Source of the DNA: Hymenobacter coccineus
GTDB taxonomy: Bacteria; Bacteroidota; Bacteroidia; Cytophagales; Hymenobacteraceae
Direction of reading: 5' to 3'
Length of the DNA stretch: 52,713 nucleotides
Assembly (NCBI RefSeq): GCF_001816125.1
Contig: NZ_MDZA01000099.1
Span: 1-52,713 of the forward strand
The notes beneath the pieces are model-generated. The model worked only from the letters and a program-made list of their open reading frames with translations, did no database searches and was not told the origin of the DNA. Positions 7,897-16,474 of the stretch are shown here, piece by piece; positions within the stretch are counted from its first letter, which is position 1; each line of letters begins with the position of its first letter. The position numbers were made by a program, and so were the translations under genes.

Positions 7897-8739
7897 ATGC
7901 GCTCACCGTTTTCCTGTTTTTTAGTGTCTGCGGGAACCGCTCTTCTTTTGGGGCTGATTCCCCGAGCGGTGGTAGGACAAGCGTTGGTGGGGTTTCAGCC
8001 AACTACGCTGCACGTGACCAAAGACTTTCCAGGGCCACACGCCCCCTTGGCGGCCGTTTATGGGAAGGTTCTGGACTCGTTGAGCCGGGCTTACGGGGTA
8101 CCCCTGGACACCCTTCGGTCGTACCAATACACGTTTTCCCTCGAAGGGCGGGTAGAGCATACGCCCAGCGGGCAGTTTCCGGGCCTTTTCCAATACGCTC
8201 ACACGGCCGTACTCCGCGACGCGGCCGGCCAGCGCGAAGTCTACCGCGTCGAGACCCAGTTCAAAAACCTGGAGGACCTGGTTCAGCACCCGCAGGCCCT
8301 GCGCGAGTCCTTCCAGAAGACGTATGCCGACATTTTTCGCTTTCTGGCAGGCGATGGGGCGCCGGCCGGGCCGGCGCCGGAAACGGTACTGCGGCTGGTC
8401 CTCGCCCCCTCCCCGCGCTCGGTGGATGGCGCCCGCGTGCAAGCCTTGGTGGCGGACGTCTTTGCCCGCAACCAACGCAAGCTGGGCTACCGCCTCCTGC
8501 GCACGGGCGACGCAGCGGCGGGGACCGTGCATACCGTCCGCATCGCACTGGTGACCACTGCGCCCGCGGGCTTAAGCGTCACATGGGCGCTGGACCCAGC
8601 GGAGAATACCCAGTTCCACGGGGCACCCATTGCCACAACGTTTGGTGTGACCGCCGCTGACCGGGTACGCGGGGACTATTCCTACTTGATGGCCAAAATG
8701 ACGGCTTCCCTCACCAAATTGGCCGAGGTAAATTGGTAA
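7897..8739 (+). CDS. Secreted hypothetical protein
   Basis: The 280-residue protein starts with a Sec signal peptide (MRSPFSCFLVSAGTALLLGL, cleavage likely after about residue 28, VVGQA). The mature part is alpha/beta, with no membrane segment and no family I recognise. Features include FPGPHAPLAAVYGKVLDSL, a region rich in Arg and Phe around 120-145 and a C-terminal SYLMAKMTASLTKLAEVNW segment. It is predicted to be periplasmic. An A/T-rich stretch with tatctttag (7862-7870) may supply a weak -7 box. It is not in an operon. Confidence 0.65.
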   Translation: MRSPFSCFLVSAGTALLLGLIPRAVVGQALVGFQPTTLHVTKDFPGPHAPLAAVYGKVLDSLSRAYGVPLDTLRSYQYTFSLEGRVEHTPSGQFPGLFQYAHTAVLRDAAGQREVYRVETQFKNLEDLVQHPQALRESFQKTYADIFRFLAGDGAPAGPAPETVLRLVLAPSPRSVDGARVQALVADVFARNQRKLGYRLLRTGDAAAGTVHTVRIALVTTAPAGLSVTWALDPAENTQFHGAPIATTFGVTAADRVRGDYSYLMAKMTASLTKLAEVNW

Positions 8740-8819
8740 AGAAAGCGTTCGTAGAGCACTGGCAAGGCTCGACTTGGTGTTTTTACATGTTGCAAACGTC
8801 AACTGTTAAATGAACTGTG

Positions 8820-9799
8820 TTAAAAAGCAAGCGAGGAAGCTACTTTTTTAGTAAAATCAGCTTGATAGGGTACGCCTGAGATGACGATGGCGTACGCTTG
8901 TTCGAGCAGCTTATTGCAAACCGCAACCAGCGCGAGCTTGCCATTCTTGCCTTTCGCTACGAGGCGGTCATAGAGTGCCCGACAAGCCCCGTTTGCTTTG
9001 CGGGCAGACCAGCTGCACCTGAATAACTTACTGCGAATCAGTGCCCCATCCATCTTCGCGATGCGCGCTTTGCCGCGCACACGCGTGCCCGAACTGAACT
9101 CGCGGGGGCATAGGCCCACCTTGGCAATGAGTTGACGGTAGTTCTCGAAGCTGGTGAAACCGCCAGCGAAGAGTAGCCGGTAAGCCGCTGTCTTGCGGCC
9201 GATGCCGGGAATGGAGCAGCGCAGGTGCCTTTCAGGCGGATACCGGGCTTTTACCGTCGTCAATAGCTTCGTTTCAAGTTGCTGCACTTGGTCTTCCAAG
9301 CGAAGCATCATCTGGCGCGGGCTGCCGGGCTGACGACGGGCTGCGCTTGCAGGGCTTCCAACGCGTTGTGTACCATTTTTTTCTGCCGAATAAGCAACTC
9401 GACGACCTGTTCCACTTGGCGACACTCCACCAGCACCGCTTCCTCGGGTTGCCAGCGCGGGGTGGCTTGTTGCTGGCCGTAGCGCAACAGCCACTGGGCA
9501 TCCTTGCGGTCGGACTTGCCCTTGTCCAGGTGCATCTGAATGAAGCGCTTGACGACGAGTGGATTGAGCACGGCTACCTGGGCACCCGCGGCGACCAGGT
9601 GGTAGGCCACGGCCAGGTAGTAGGGGCCAGTGTCTTCGAGCACGTACAGGCTCGCCGCCCCGCCGCAGCGCACCAGTTGCCGAAACCCTGCTGGGGTATT
9701 GGCCACTTCCAAGTGCTGCAGGTGCGCCCCGACTTGGTGGCACACGGCTACGGTGGCTTTGCTAACATCTATTCCGACAACTGGTTGCGTGGTAGTCAT
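8820..9799 (-). pseudogene. IS110-family transposase, frameshifted
   Basis: The N-terminal part begins MTTTQPVVGIDVSKATVAV, with the GIDVSK aspartate and DKGKSDRKDA motif of the DEDD catalytic domain. The C-terminal part carries IPGIGRKTAAYRLLFAGGF and AKVGLCPREFSSG, the transposase_20 region containing the serine. They lie in different frames and meet at about 9310-9330 (VSPAARA to RQMMLRLED), so one base is lost or gained. Full length would be about 326 residues, normal for the family. Element ends were not resolved. An IS5-like end motif lies at 9865-9875. Confidence 0.88.
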
Positions 9800-9847
9800 A
9801 GACCAAAGGGAAAAGATGGAATACTTTTCTCGTGCGTTCCACAGCAT

Positions 9848-10212
9848 GCTTTTTCAATCCTAATACAGGCTCTAGTGGCCTAACGGAACTGTCCAAAGTG
9901 GCCGTAGAACAGGAAGGGATGCTCATTTATCACGGGCTCGGACGCCCACCGTTATAAGGAATCTTATTCCTTCCTGTCGCAACGAAAACCCAAGTTTAAG
10001 CTTCCGCTCAAACATAGGACGTTATAAGCTCCGCTTGTACGTGTTGCAGTTCACCATAGCTATTGCAGAACTCAAGCCTAGTGTGCGCTCAGCTAAAAAA
10101 CTGACTCAAAGGAGGTTTCAAATCAGTCAACCGAGTGCTAAAAAGATGGGTACGGAGCCCTGACTGCCAACATCGTAAACAGCACTGCTCGGGACAGCCC
10201 GGCACCCGCCGG
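9848..10212. other. Intergenic region with an IS5-end-like motif
   Basis: These 365 bases hold no supported gene. At 9865-9875 the sequence acaggctctag equals the last 11 bases of the IS5 right inverted repeat found at 791-801 and 52703-52713. It is directly outside the IS110-family gene. It could be a relic of an IS5 copy in which the IS110 element landed, or chance. Confidence 0.4.
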
Positions 10213-11796
10213 CTACTTTTTGGTGAGCAGCAGGTGCACGCGGCGGTTCTGGGCGCGTCCCTGCGGCGTGTCGTTGCTGGCCAGCGGCTGCGCTTGGCCA
10301 TACCCCTGCGCCGTTACCCGGACGAGCGCTACCCCCTGGGCCACTATTGCATTGCGCACAGCGTTGGCGCGGTTGGCACTCAGGAACACGCTGGCTTCGG
10401 GTGGCCCCTGGTTGTCAGTGAAGCCCGCTACCTTGAGCCGGGCGCGGGGAAAGGCCTTAAGCACGGCCCCTAGGTTCGTAAGCTGCGCCCGGGCAGTGGC
10501 CGGGAGCCTGGCCGTACCCGCCGCAAAATTCACTTGGTCGAGGCGGATACCGGCTTGCGCGTCGCCGGGCTGCGCCTTGGGACTGCCCGTGAGCAAATAA
10601 AATAACCGGGCTTCCGCCGTATTCTCCCCCACGCGCAACTGGTCCCCGGTGGGCAGTTGCACCACCACGGGCCGCCCGGGGCTGTAGCGGTAGGTGTCGC
10701 TGGCGGCCTCGTAGCGGTCGGTCGCGGGCACGCCCCCGCGGGGAGTCGGCACAGTCGCCGCCGAGGCCACCGGAGCCGGGTCAGTTTGCGCGAATTCTGC
10801 CCACCCAACGTACCCCAGCCCAGCCCCCGCCAGGGCCAGTACTGCGAGCAGCCAGGGCCAGCGCCGGGACGGGCGAGCGGCGGACCGGGCTACCGGGCGC
10901 ACCAGCGCGGGGCGACTGCCCAAGCGATTTTCGGCGGCGATGGGCCGGCCAGCGGGGACTTCTTCCCGGTAGGGGTTGGTGATGGGCTGACCCGTACTGC
11001 TAGCCGCGCCTGCTGCGGCCATGGGCTGGCCAGCAAGGTCTTCTTCCAGGTAAGGATCGGCGGTGGGCGCACCCGTACGGCCGGCCACGCCCCCTGCGGC
11101 CGTTACCGGGGCCAGGTCAGCGCGGGCGGCACGGGGCGCAGGGGGTAGCCCGGCAGCACGTTCGGTGACGGCGGCGGGGCGGTCAACCGGGTTACTGGCT
11201 TGCATCACGACCTTGGCCGTGACGCGCGGCGGGCCGCTCAACAAGTCCAGCAGCGCCCCCCCCACCTCGCCGGGCAGATGGCGCACCGCGTGCCGGATGT
11301 CGTCGCGCTGGCTCGCCAGGTAGCTCGCCAGTCCCGCCGCGTCCAGCTTTTGCTGGGCGGCGTGGCGGCCGAGTAGGGCCAGCCCCACGGCCAGCGCGAC
11401 GTGCAGCAGGTGGCGCCCGGTAGCGGGGCGCACGCCGGCGTGCTGGCTGATGCCGGCCACGGCGGCCGGGTAGTCCCCCCCCAGCATCGGGCGCAGCAGG
11501 TCGGAATCCTGGCCAGCGGGCGCCTTCTCCGGCGGGGCCGCGCCGCTGGGCAAGCCCGTCAGCCATTCGTTCAGGTTGCCGAGCAGGCCGGAGCCGTACG
11601 CGCGCTGGGCGTGGGCAGCCAACTCGGCCGCCCCGCCGGGCCGCTGCGCGTGCACGAGCAAGTACCCCAGCACCAAGGGCACCGCGCTGCGCAAGCCCGC
11701 CCGAACGCCCGGTTCACTTTCGTCAAAAGCCAGGCTGGCTTGGCGGCCGGTACTGCCCAGAAAATAATTTTGCGCAAGCTCAAGCAGAAGGCTCAT
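10213..11796 (-). CDS. DUF937 domain - transmembrane - OmpA family protein
   Basis: The 527-residue protein begins MSLLLELAQNYF. Residues about 1-165 form a helical DUF937-type region (AAELAAHAQRAYGSGLLG). A proline/alanine-rich linker has two repeats around DPYLEEDLAGQP and NPYREEVPAGRP. One membrane helix follows (about 314-333, PWLLAVLALAGAGLGYVGW). Residues about 420-525 are an OmpA peptidoglycan-binding domain with GFTDNQG, LSANRANAVRNAI and GRAQNRRVHLLL. The likely topology is DUF937 in the cytoplasm and OmpA on peptidoglycan. It is divergent from the gene at 11980, sharing a 183-base promoter region. An in-frame start 10 codons upstream is less likely. Confidence 0.88.
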   Translation of the reverse strand: MSLLLELAQNYFLGSTGRQASLAFDESEPGVRAGLRSAVPLVLGYLLVHAQRPGGAAELAAHAQRAYGSGLLGNLNEWLTGLPSGAAPPEKAPAGQDSDLLRPMLGGDYPAAVAGISQHAGVRPATGRHLLHVALAVGLALLGRHAAQQKLDAAGLASYLASQRDDIRHAVRHLPGEVGGALLDLLSGPPRVTAKVVMQASNPVDRPAAVTERAAGLPPAPRAARADLAPVTAAGGVAGRTGAPTADPYLEEDLAGQPMAAAGAASSTGQPITNPYREEVPAGRPIAAENRLGSRPALVRPVARSAARPSRRWPWLLAVLALAGAGLGYVGWAEFAQTDPAPVASAATVPTPRGGVPATDRYEAASDTYRYSPGRPVVVQLPTGDQLRVGENTAEARLFYLLTGSPKAQPGDAQAGIRLDQVNFAAGTARLPATARAQLTNLGAVLKAFPRARLKVAGFTDNQGPPEASVFLSANRANAVRNAIVAQGVALVRVTAQGYGQAQPLASNDTPQGRAQNRRVHLLLTKK

Positions 11797-11979
11797 GAGA
11801 AAGGGTAAAACACCGTGCGTCCGCACTTACGCAGCACGGAACGTAACCGCTGAAGTAGCCCATACTTTTCAGCTGCCAACCTACCTAAAGCTTTACTCCT
11901 GCTTACCCCACATAACGGGGCGGGGCTTTTGGGCGTAAGGCGAGCGGCGTGCTAGTACGGCTACTCCTGACAATCCCTT

Positions 11980-13230
11980 ATGAATCAGAAAGAATTTGCG
12001 ACCGTCGTGGAGCAGTACATCTGCCCCGTGCTGGCGGGCGCTACCGTGGTGAAAGTGGTGCACGAGCCCGCCGGAGCCGAGCAGATTACCCTCCAGGGCA
12101 AAGGCCAGACGATGCGTATCAGCCCCACCGAAACGGCGGCGTACCAAGTGGAAATAAAAAGGAGCCAGGTGTTCAACCCCGACGATGCCCGGCTGGCGGA
12201 AGCAGTTATCACTGAAATCGTCGCCAACTACAACAAAACGACCTTGCCGTACCGCACGCGGGTCATCAAGTACGCCATTGAGGTGGGCGTGTGCAAGTTC
12301 CTGGCCCCGGCCAGCACCGCCATGCTCATCGACATTCTCGATGGGTTCGAGTCGTGGTCTATGCGCACCTACGAGGGCCGCCGGCCCACGTTCAGCATTG
12401 TCGTCGATTTCAACAACAAGCAGGAAGTTGATGCCACCCACCCGGCCATTGGGCAGGTGCTGGCCACCGATTTTTCGGCCCTGCTCTCCAATAGCGTGGA
12501 GAGCGGGCTGGTACTCTCCGCGTCGGGCGCCTTGGTGGATTACGTCAATTTCAGCACCGACGCCGTCGTCGACAACAATTTTGCACCGTGGCGCTTCGTG
12601 TCGTTTTCCAACTACGCTGACAATAACCGGGTATGCTTCACCCGCACCGACAATAGCCAGGTACTGATATTCAAGCACCAGAAGCTATTCTTCTCCAAGA
12701 TGAACAATAGTTGGAATTACTACAACCACGGCTCGACCATTGCGGCCCTGGCCGGGGGGTCGCTGGAGGTTCGCAAGGCGGTGTACGAGACCATTCTGGA
12801 CGTGTCGTTTTCCCGTACGGGCGGGTGCATCGCGGTGGTACGGCTGGCCGACGTGGCCCGGCTTGTCGTGGAAGACGGCCGCGGCGTGCAAAGCGTCATC
12901 AAGCGCGATGACCTGCTGGCGAGCCCTACCTCCCTCAAAAGCCAGACGCTGAGCAGCCTGATTCGGGGCCGTCCCTTTCAGGACCTGGACCGCATCGCCC
13001 GCAAGGAAATGGTGGGCATCGACGGGGCCACCATCATCACCTACGAGGGCGAAGTGCTGGCCGTCGGGGCCATCATCAAAATCGATGGCGGCAGCACGGG
13101 CGGCGGGCGGCGGGCCGCTACCAAAACGCTGGCCGCCTTCGGCACGGCCATCAAAGTATCGGCCGACGGCATGGTGCAGGCCTTCGTGCGCGGCGACGAG
13201 GAGCAGCCCGAAAGCGTGTCTGAGTTTTAG
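11980..13230 (+). CDS. Diadenylate-cyclase-fold (DisA_N/DACNV-like) protein
   Basis: The 416-residue soluble protein has a C-terminal segment (about 275-410) that follows the DAC domain plan: VSFSRTGGCIAVVR, then a helical part, MVGIDGATIITYEGEVLAVG (DGA at 348-350), and IDGGSTGGGRRAATKTLAAFG (GRRAA at 376-380) where diadenylate cyclases have RHR. Active DAC enzymes make c-di-AMP from two ATP using DGA and RHR. Here RHR is GRR, so it may bind a nucleotide rather than synthesise one. Residues 1-270 are a conserved-looking alpha/beta region I cannot assign. Followed by a terminator at 13305, it is monocistronic. Confidence 0.7.
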   Translation: MNQKEFATVVEQYICPVLAGATVVKVVHEPAGAEQITLQGKGQTMRISPTETAAYQVEIKRSQVFNPDDARLAEAVITEIVANYNKTTLPYRTRVIKYAIEVGVCKFLAPASTAMLIDILDGFESWSMRTYEGRRPTFSIVVDFNNKQEVDATHPAIGQVLATDFSALLSNSVESGLVLSASGALVDYVNFSTDAVVDNNFAPWRFVSFSNYADNNRVCFTRTDNSQVLIFKHQKLFFSKMNNSWNYYNHGSTIAALAGGSLEVRKAVYETILDVSFSRTGGCIAVVRLADVARLVVEDGRGVQSVIKRDDLLASPTSLKSQTLSSLIRGRPFQDLDRIARKEMVGIDGATIITYEGEVLAVGAIIKIDGGSTGGGRRAATKTLAAFGTAIKVSADGMVQAFVRGDEEQPESVSEF

Positions 13231-13304
13231 GCCGCCGCTCTTGCTGGCAAGCTGTCCGCCCGGCTTGCTGGCCAGAGCCGCGCCTTACCTGCCAGCAATC
13301 GAAG

Positions 13305-13336
13305 AAGCCCTGCTACTAGCGCAACGGGGCTTTTTT
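13305..13336 (+). terminator. Rho-independent terminator after the DAC-like gene
   Basis: The stem AAGCCC(TG) pairs with (CG)GGGCTT around a loop of about 12 bases, followed directly by six T residues. It is 75 bases after the stop codon of the DAC-like gene, in the right orientation. Confidence 0.7.
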
Positions 13337-13406
13337 GGCACCTAGGGGCTACTTACTGCTTCGGGCTGACCAGGCTAGTCGAACGCTGTGCATCTGCGCT
13401 GCTCAG

Positions 13407-13452
13407 TTATAAAAAAAAGGCAGCCGGAATTCCGACTGCCTTTTTTTTATAA
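13407..13452. terminator. Bidirectional terminator
   Basis: The near-perfect palindrome consists of an A8 run, ggcagccgg, aattccgactgcc and a T8 run, with one mismatch in the stem. It lies 12 bases from the 3' end of the DUF2382 gene on the minus strand and would also stop plus-strand transcripts arriving from the left. Confidence 0.85.
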
Positions 13453-13463
13453 CTACCTGACGA

Positions 13464-14438
13464 CTAATAATCCGTCTTCTTTGGCGTGATGGTGTTCGTG
13501 GTCGTGCCGGGAATCTGCTCCACGTCTACTTCGGTGTTGCGCACCGTGTCGCGGACGATTTCCTCCCGCTCGGTCACCTGCTTGCCCAGGCTCACTTCCT
13601 CTACTACGTGGGCTTCTTTGCTCACAACCGCGCGCTCGGCCGACTCCGTCAGTTCGACTTGGCCTTCCTTGAAAGCGGTGAAATCGGCTTCCGTGGCGGG
13701 GCGGTTGACGGGGGTGCGGTTTACTACTACGCGCTCTTCGCGCAGGCGCACGCTGGCCTCCACGGGCTTTTCTACGATGCGCGAGCGCAGGCGTACCCCA
13801 CCGGTTTGCTCTACCCGCTTGCCTACCTGGAGCGTTTCTTCAATCACTTCGGCCTTCAAGCCGTCGGTGCTTTGGTTCGTGGGCGTGGTGCCCGCGAGGC
13901 TATTGGCCTGGCCCTGGTAGCCGGTAGCGGCGGCGCGCTCGTCTACGTTCACGGCGCCGGCCGCGTCGAGGATGTCCGCGGCCTGGTGGGCGTGCGCGGG
14001 CGTGCTGCAATGCACCGTCACAATGGAGCCGGCCTGGCGGGCGACGTGGCTGTAGCGCTGGGTGGTGTCGTCGTCGCCCCCAAACAGGTTGCTGAAGAAG
14101 CCCGCGATGCCATCGCCGGTGCGGCCGGCCGCATCGGCCACGCCTTCGACGGCCGTGCCGCTGGTGTTGCGGTAGTCCGAAGCGTCGCGGTCGGGGCGGG
14201 CGGCGTTGCTCAGGGCGTTGCCCGCCTGGTCGGCGGTGCGGCCGGCGGCGTCGGCGGCACCTTCCACGGCCGTGCCGCTGGTGTTTTGGTAATCCGAATT
14301 ACCGGCAGCACCGGTGTCCCCGCCGGAGCGGGCATTGGACACGTCCACGGATTCCAAGCCGAAGCCGGCGGTGGCGAGTTGTTGGGCGGCTTGCTGCGCT
14401 TCGGCAGCGGTATCGAACATTCCTACGACGGTTTGCAT
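13464..14438 (-). CDS. DUF2382 (YsnF/AvaK-type) stress protein with GSP17M-like N-terminus
   Basis: The 324-residue protein begins MQTVVGMFDTAAEAQQAAQQL, a general-stress-protein-17M-like domain that recurs at about 95-155 (GSIVTVHCSTPAHAHQAADIL). Between them are two tandem repeats containing NTSGTAVEG and ADAAGRT. The C-terminal half (about 195-310) is a DUF2382 domain: LKAEVIEETLQVGKRVEQTG, RVVVNRTPVNRPA and ESAERAVVSKEAHVVEEV. DUF2382 proteins are linked to general stress but have no known activity. It is downstream of a second DUF2382 gene on the same strand (54-base gap), probably one operon. Confidence 0.88.
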   Translation of the reverse strand: MQTVVGMFDTAAEAQQAAQQLATAGFGLESVDVSNARSGGDTGAAGNSDYQNTSGTAVEGAADAAGRTADQAGNALSNAARPDRDASDYRNTSGTAVEGVADAAGRTGDGIAGFFSNLFGGDDDTTQRYSHVARQAGSIVTVHCSTPAHAHQAADILDAAGAVNVDERAAATGYQGQANSLAGTTPTNQSTDGLKAEVIEETLQVGKRVEQTGGVRLRSRIVEKPVEASVRLREERVVVNRTPVNRPATEADFTAFKEGQVELTESAERAVVSKEAHVVEEVSLGKQVTEREEIVRDTVRNTEVDVEQIPGTTTNTITPKKTDY

Positions 14439-14491
14439 CTGGTTTAAGCGAAAGAAAGTGAAAGAGGGGGATTGGAACACTTCGGCAGCCG

Positions 14492-14959
14492 CTAGGGCTG
14501 GAAAGTCGGGGGAGTGGCCGGGCTGGCCGCCCCGGCGGGGGGCAAGCGCTCGACCTGCACTTGCTCGTGGCGCAGCACCACGCGCTGCACTTCGGTGGTG
14601 GTGTGCTGCTGCCGGGTCACGCGCAACTCTTCGACCAGCAGCAAGCGCTTGACGAGTACTTCGCGCAGCACGGGAATGATCAGTACGTCGCCCTCGTGGC
14701 GGGGTTCGGGGGCCAGGGCCTCGTCGGGCAGGTACCGGTTGATGGCGACCCGCTCGACCTGCACTTGGTCGTGGCGCAGGTCGAGGGGCACGAGTTCTTC
14801 TTTTTCCTGCACCGTCTTGGTGAGGCGCACCCGGCCGGTTTCCACCAATTCGCGGGTAACGGTCGCCGTTTCGACCAGTACGGGAATGACCAGCTCGGGC
14901 ACGGCTAACTCCTCAGCAGATCGGGTAAGCGCAGACCTAGGTTCGGGCGGTGTATTCAT
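14492..14959 (-). CDS. Short DUF2382 protein
   Basis: The 155-residue protein is built from two copies of the DUF2382 strand pattern: VPELVIPVLVETATVTRELV with KTVQEKEELVPLDLRHDQVQ, and a second at about 90-140 (LIIPVLREVLVKRLLLVEEL with RHEQVQVERL). The ATG at 14959 is the only good start. It is soluble and has no signal peptide. It precedes the longer DUF2382 gene on the same strand by 53 bases. Its role is presumed in stress protection with its neighbour; activity is unknown. Confidence 0.85.
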   Translation of the reverse strand: MNTPPEPRSALTRSAEELAVPELVIPVLVETATVTRELVETGRVRLTKTVQEKEELVPLDLRHDQVQVERVAINRYLPDEALAPEPRHEGDVLIIPVLREVLVKRLLLVEELRVTRQQHTTTEVQRVVLRHEQVQVERLPPAGAASPATPPTFQP

Positions 14960-15347
14960 GGCCGGCCTAGTACGCCGCCGGCCGGCTGGGGTTCTGGAGC
15001 AACGCCCAAATAATCGCCACTACCAACCAGCTGATGGGACGGCAAGCTCACAACATTAATCCGCACAATGACTTAACAACAAGAACGATATCCTTGTAAA
15101 ACCACCACAAATCTCCGCTGGCAGGCAGCTGAAAATAAAACTAATTCAAGAAAAATATTCGCTTTAAATACGAAATGGCCTCTGCGTAAGCCCTTGTGAC
15201 CCAACATAAGCCCCCTGGCCTCGTATGGGGCTGCGCGGCTGCTTCCGCCGTTGTTCATCTTGCAAGGGAAAGCCCGCTGGCCCTGCTGGCAAGCTTTTCA
15301 GCTGGCCGGCGGCCCCGGCGCAGCCGGCCCCGGTAGACCTAAGTTTT

Positions 15348-16275
15348 ATGCACCGCACGTTTGAAATCACGGTACCCGCCACCGCTACCGATGCCCTTTG
15401 CCCGCGCCTGGCGGAACTGCCCGAAGTCATCGGCTTGACGCTGGCGCGGGGCGCGTCGCAAAAGCCGCCCGGCGACGTGCTCACCGTGCACGTGCTCAAC
15501 CGGGGGGGCGACGAAGTGCTGCGCCGCGTGCGGGCCGCCGTGCCCGGCGAGGCGCTGAGCATCGTTACCAGCGAGGTGGCCAGCTTCATCGTGCCCGCCC
15601 ACCACGAAGCCATCGACAACGACCGCGACGAGGCCATCTGGGAAGAGATGGAAAGCGGCCTGCGCCACCAGGGCCGCGTCGGCGTCAATTACCTGCTGCT
15701 GATGGCCCTGGGCGGCCTTATTTGTGCGGTGGGCCTGGTGGCCGAACCCGTGCCGCAGGCCGTGGCCTTTACGGCCGCGGCTATCATCGCCCCCGGCTTT
15801 GACCCGCTGGCCAAAGTGCCGCTCGCGCTGGTGCTGCGCCGCGGGCCGCTGCTCTGGCGCGGGCTGCGCTCGGCGCTGGCTGGCTATGCCGTGCTGGTGC
15901 TGGCGGCCGGCCTCACGTTTTACGGGCTGGTAGCGGCCGGCGAAACCACCGCCGCCGCGCTGGCGGCCAACGGCGAGGTGCAGCACCTGCGCCACCCCGG
16001 CCCGATGGAGCTGCTGGTGTCCGGCGCGGGGGCCGTGGCCGGCGTGCTGATGCTGGCGGCCTTCCGGCGCAGCTTCCAGGCCGGGCCACTCATCGCCCCA
16101 GGCCCTCATTCCGTCCGCGGCGCTGGTGGGCGCAGCGCTGGCGGTGGGCCGGCCGGCGCTGGCCGCCGCCGGGCTGGGCCGTTTCGTCCTCGACTGGCTG
16201 TTCGTGCTCGGCGCAGGCCTGCTGGTGTTCGGCCTCAAGCAGGCGCGGGTGCATCAGCGGCAGCCCATCACGTAG
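15348..16275 (+). pseudogene. DUF389 membrane protein, one-base frameshift
   Basis: The product starts MHRTFEITVPATATDAL, then shows the DUF389 N-terminal domain (EVIGLTLARG, VLTVHVLNRGGDEVL) and at least six hydrophobic helices, beginning VNYLLLMALGGLICAVGLV and continuing with AFTAAAIIAPGFDPLAKVPL. At about 16096-16101 a CCCC run shifts the frame: removing one C restores ALIPSAALVGAALAVG and FVLDWLFVLGAGLLVFGLKQ to a stop at 16273-16275. Without the shift it would be about 308 residues. Either a true mutation or a sequencing error; the otherwise intact gene favours the latter. Confidence 0.82.
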
Positions 16276-16474
16276 CCGTAGGGGCAGCGCGGACAAGTGA
16301 TTTAGCTGAATTATAAGGCTCGACACCCGACGATTGACGTTGCCCTTATACGGTAGAGGTTATGCCAGAAAATAATAACCTTCCCAAAATCAGGGCGTAA
16401 GCGCATTCTCTTTGCGTTCATCAGAGCGCTTTTTCTCACTGTTGAGGCGTTGGCTTCAGCTAAATTTTTTCGCT

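Noticed and set aside
13608..14447. A 279-residue plus-strand ORF opposite the DUF2382 gene
   Set aside because: It is a high-GC shadow; its translation is glycine/alanine/valine-rich without motifs, and the minus-strand DUF2382 domain is clear.
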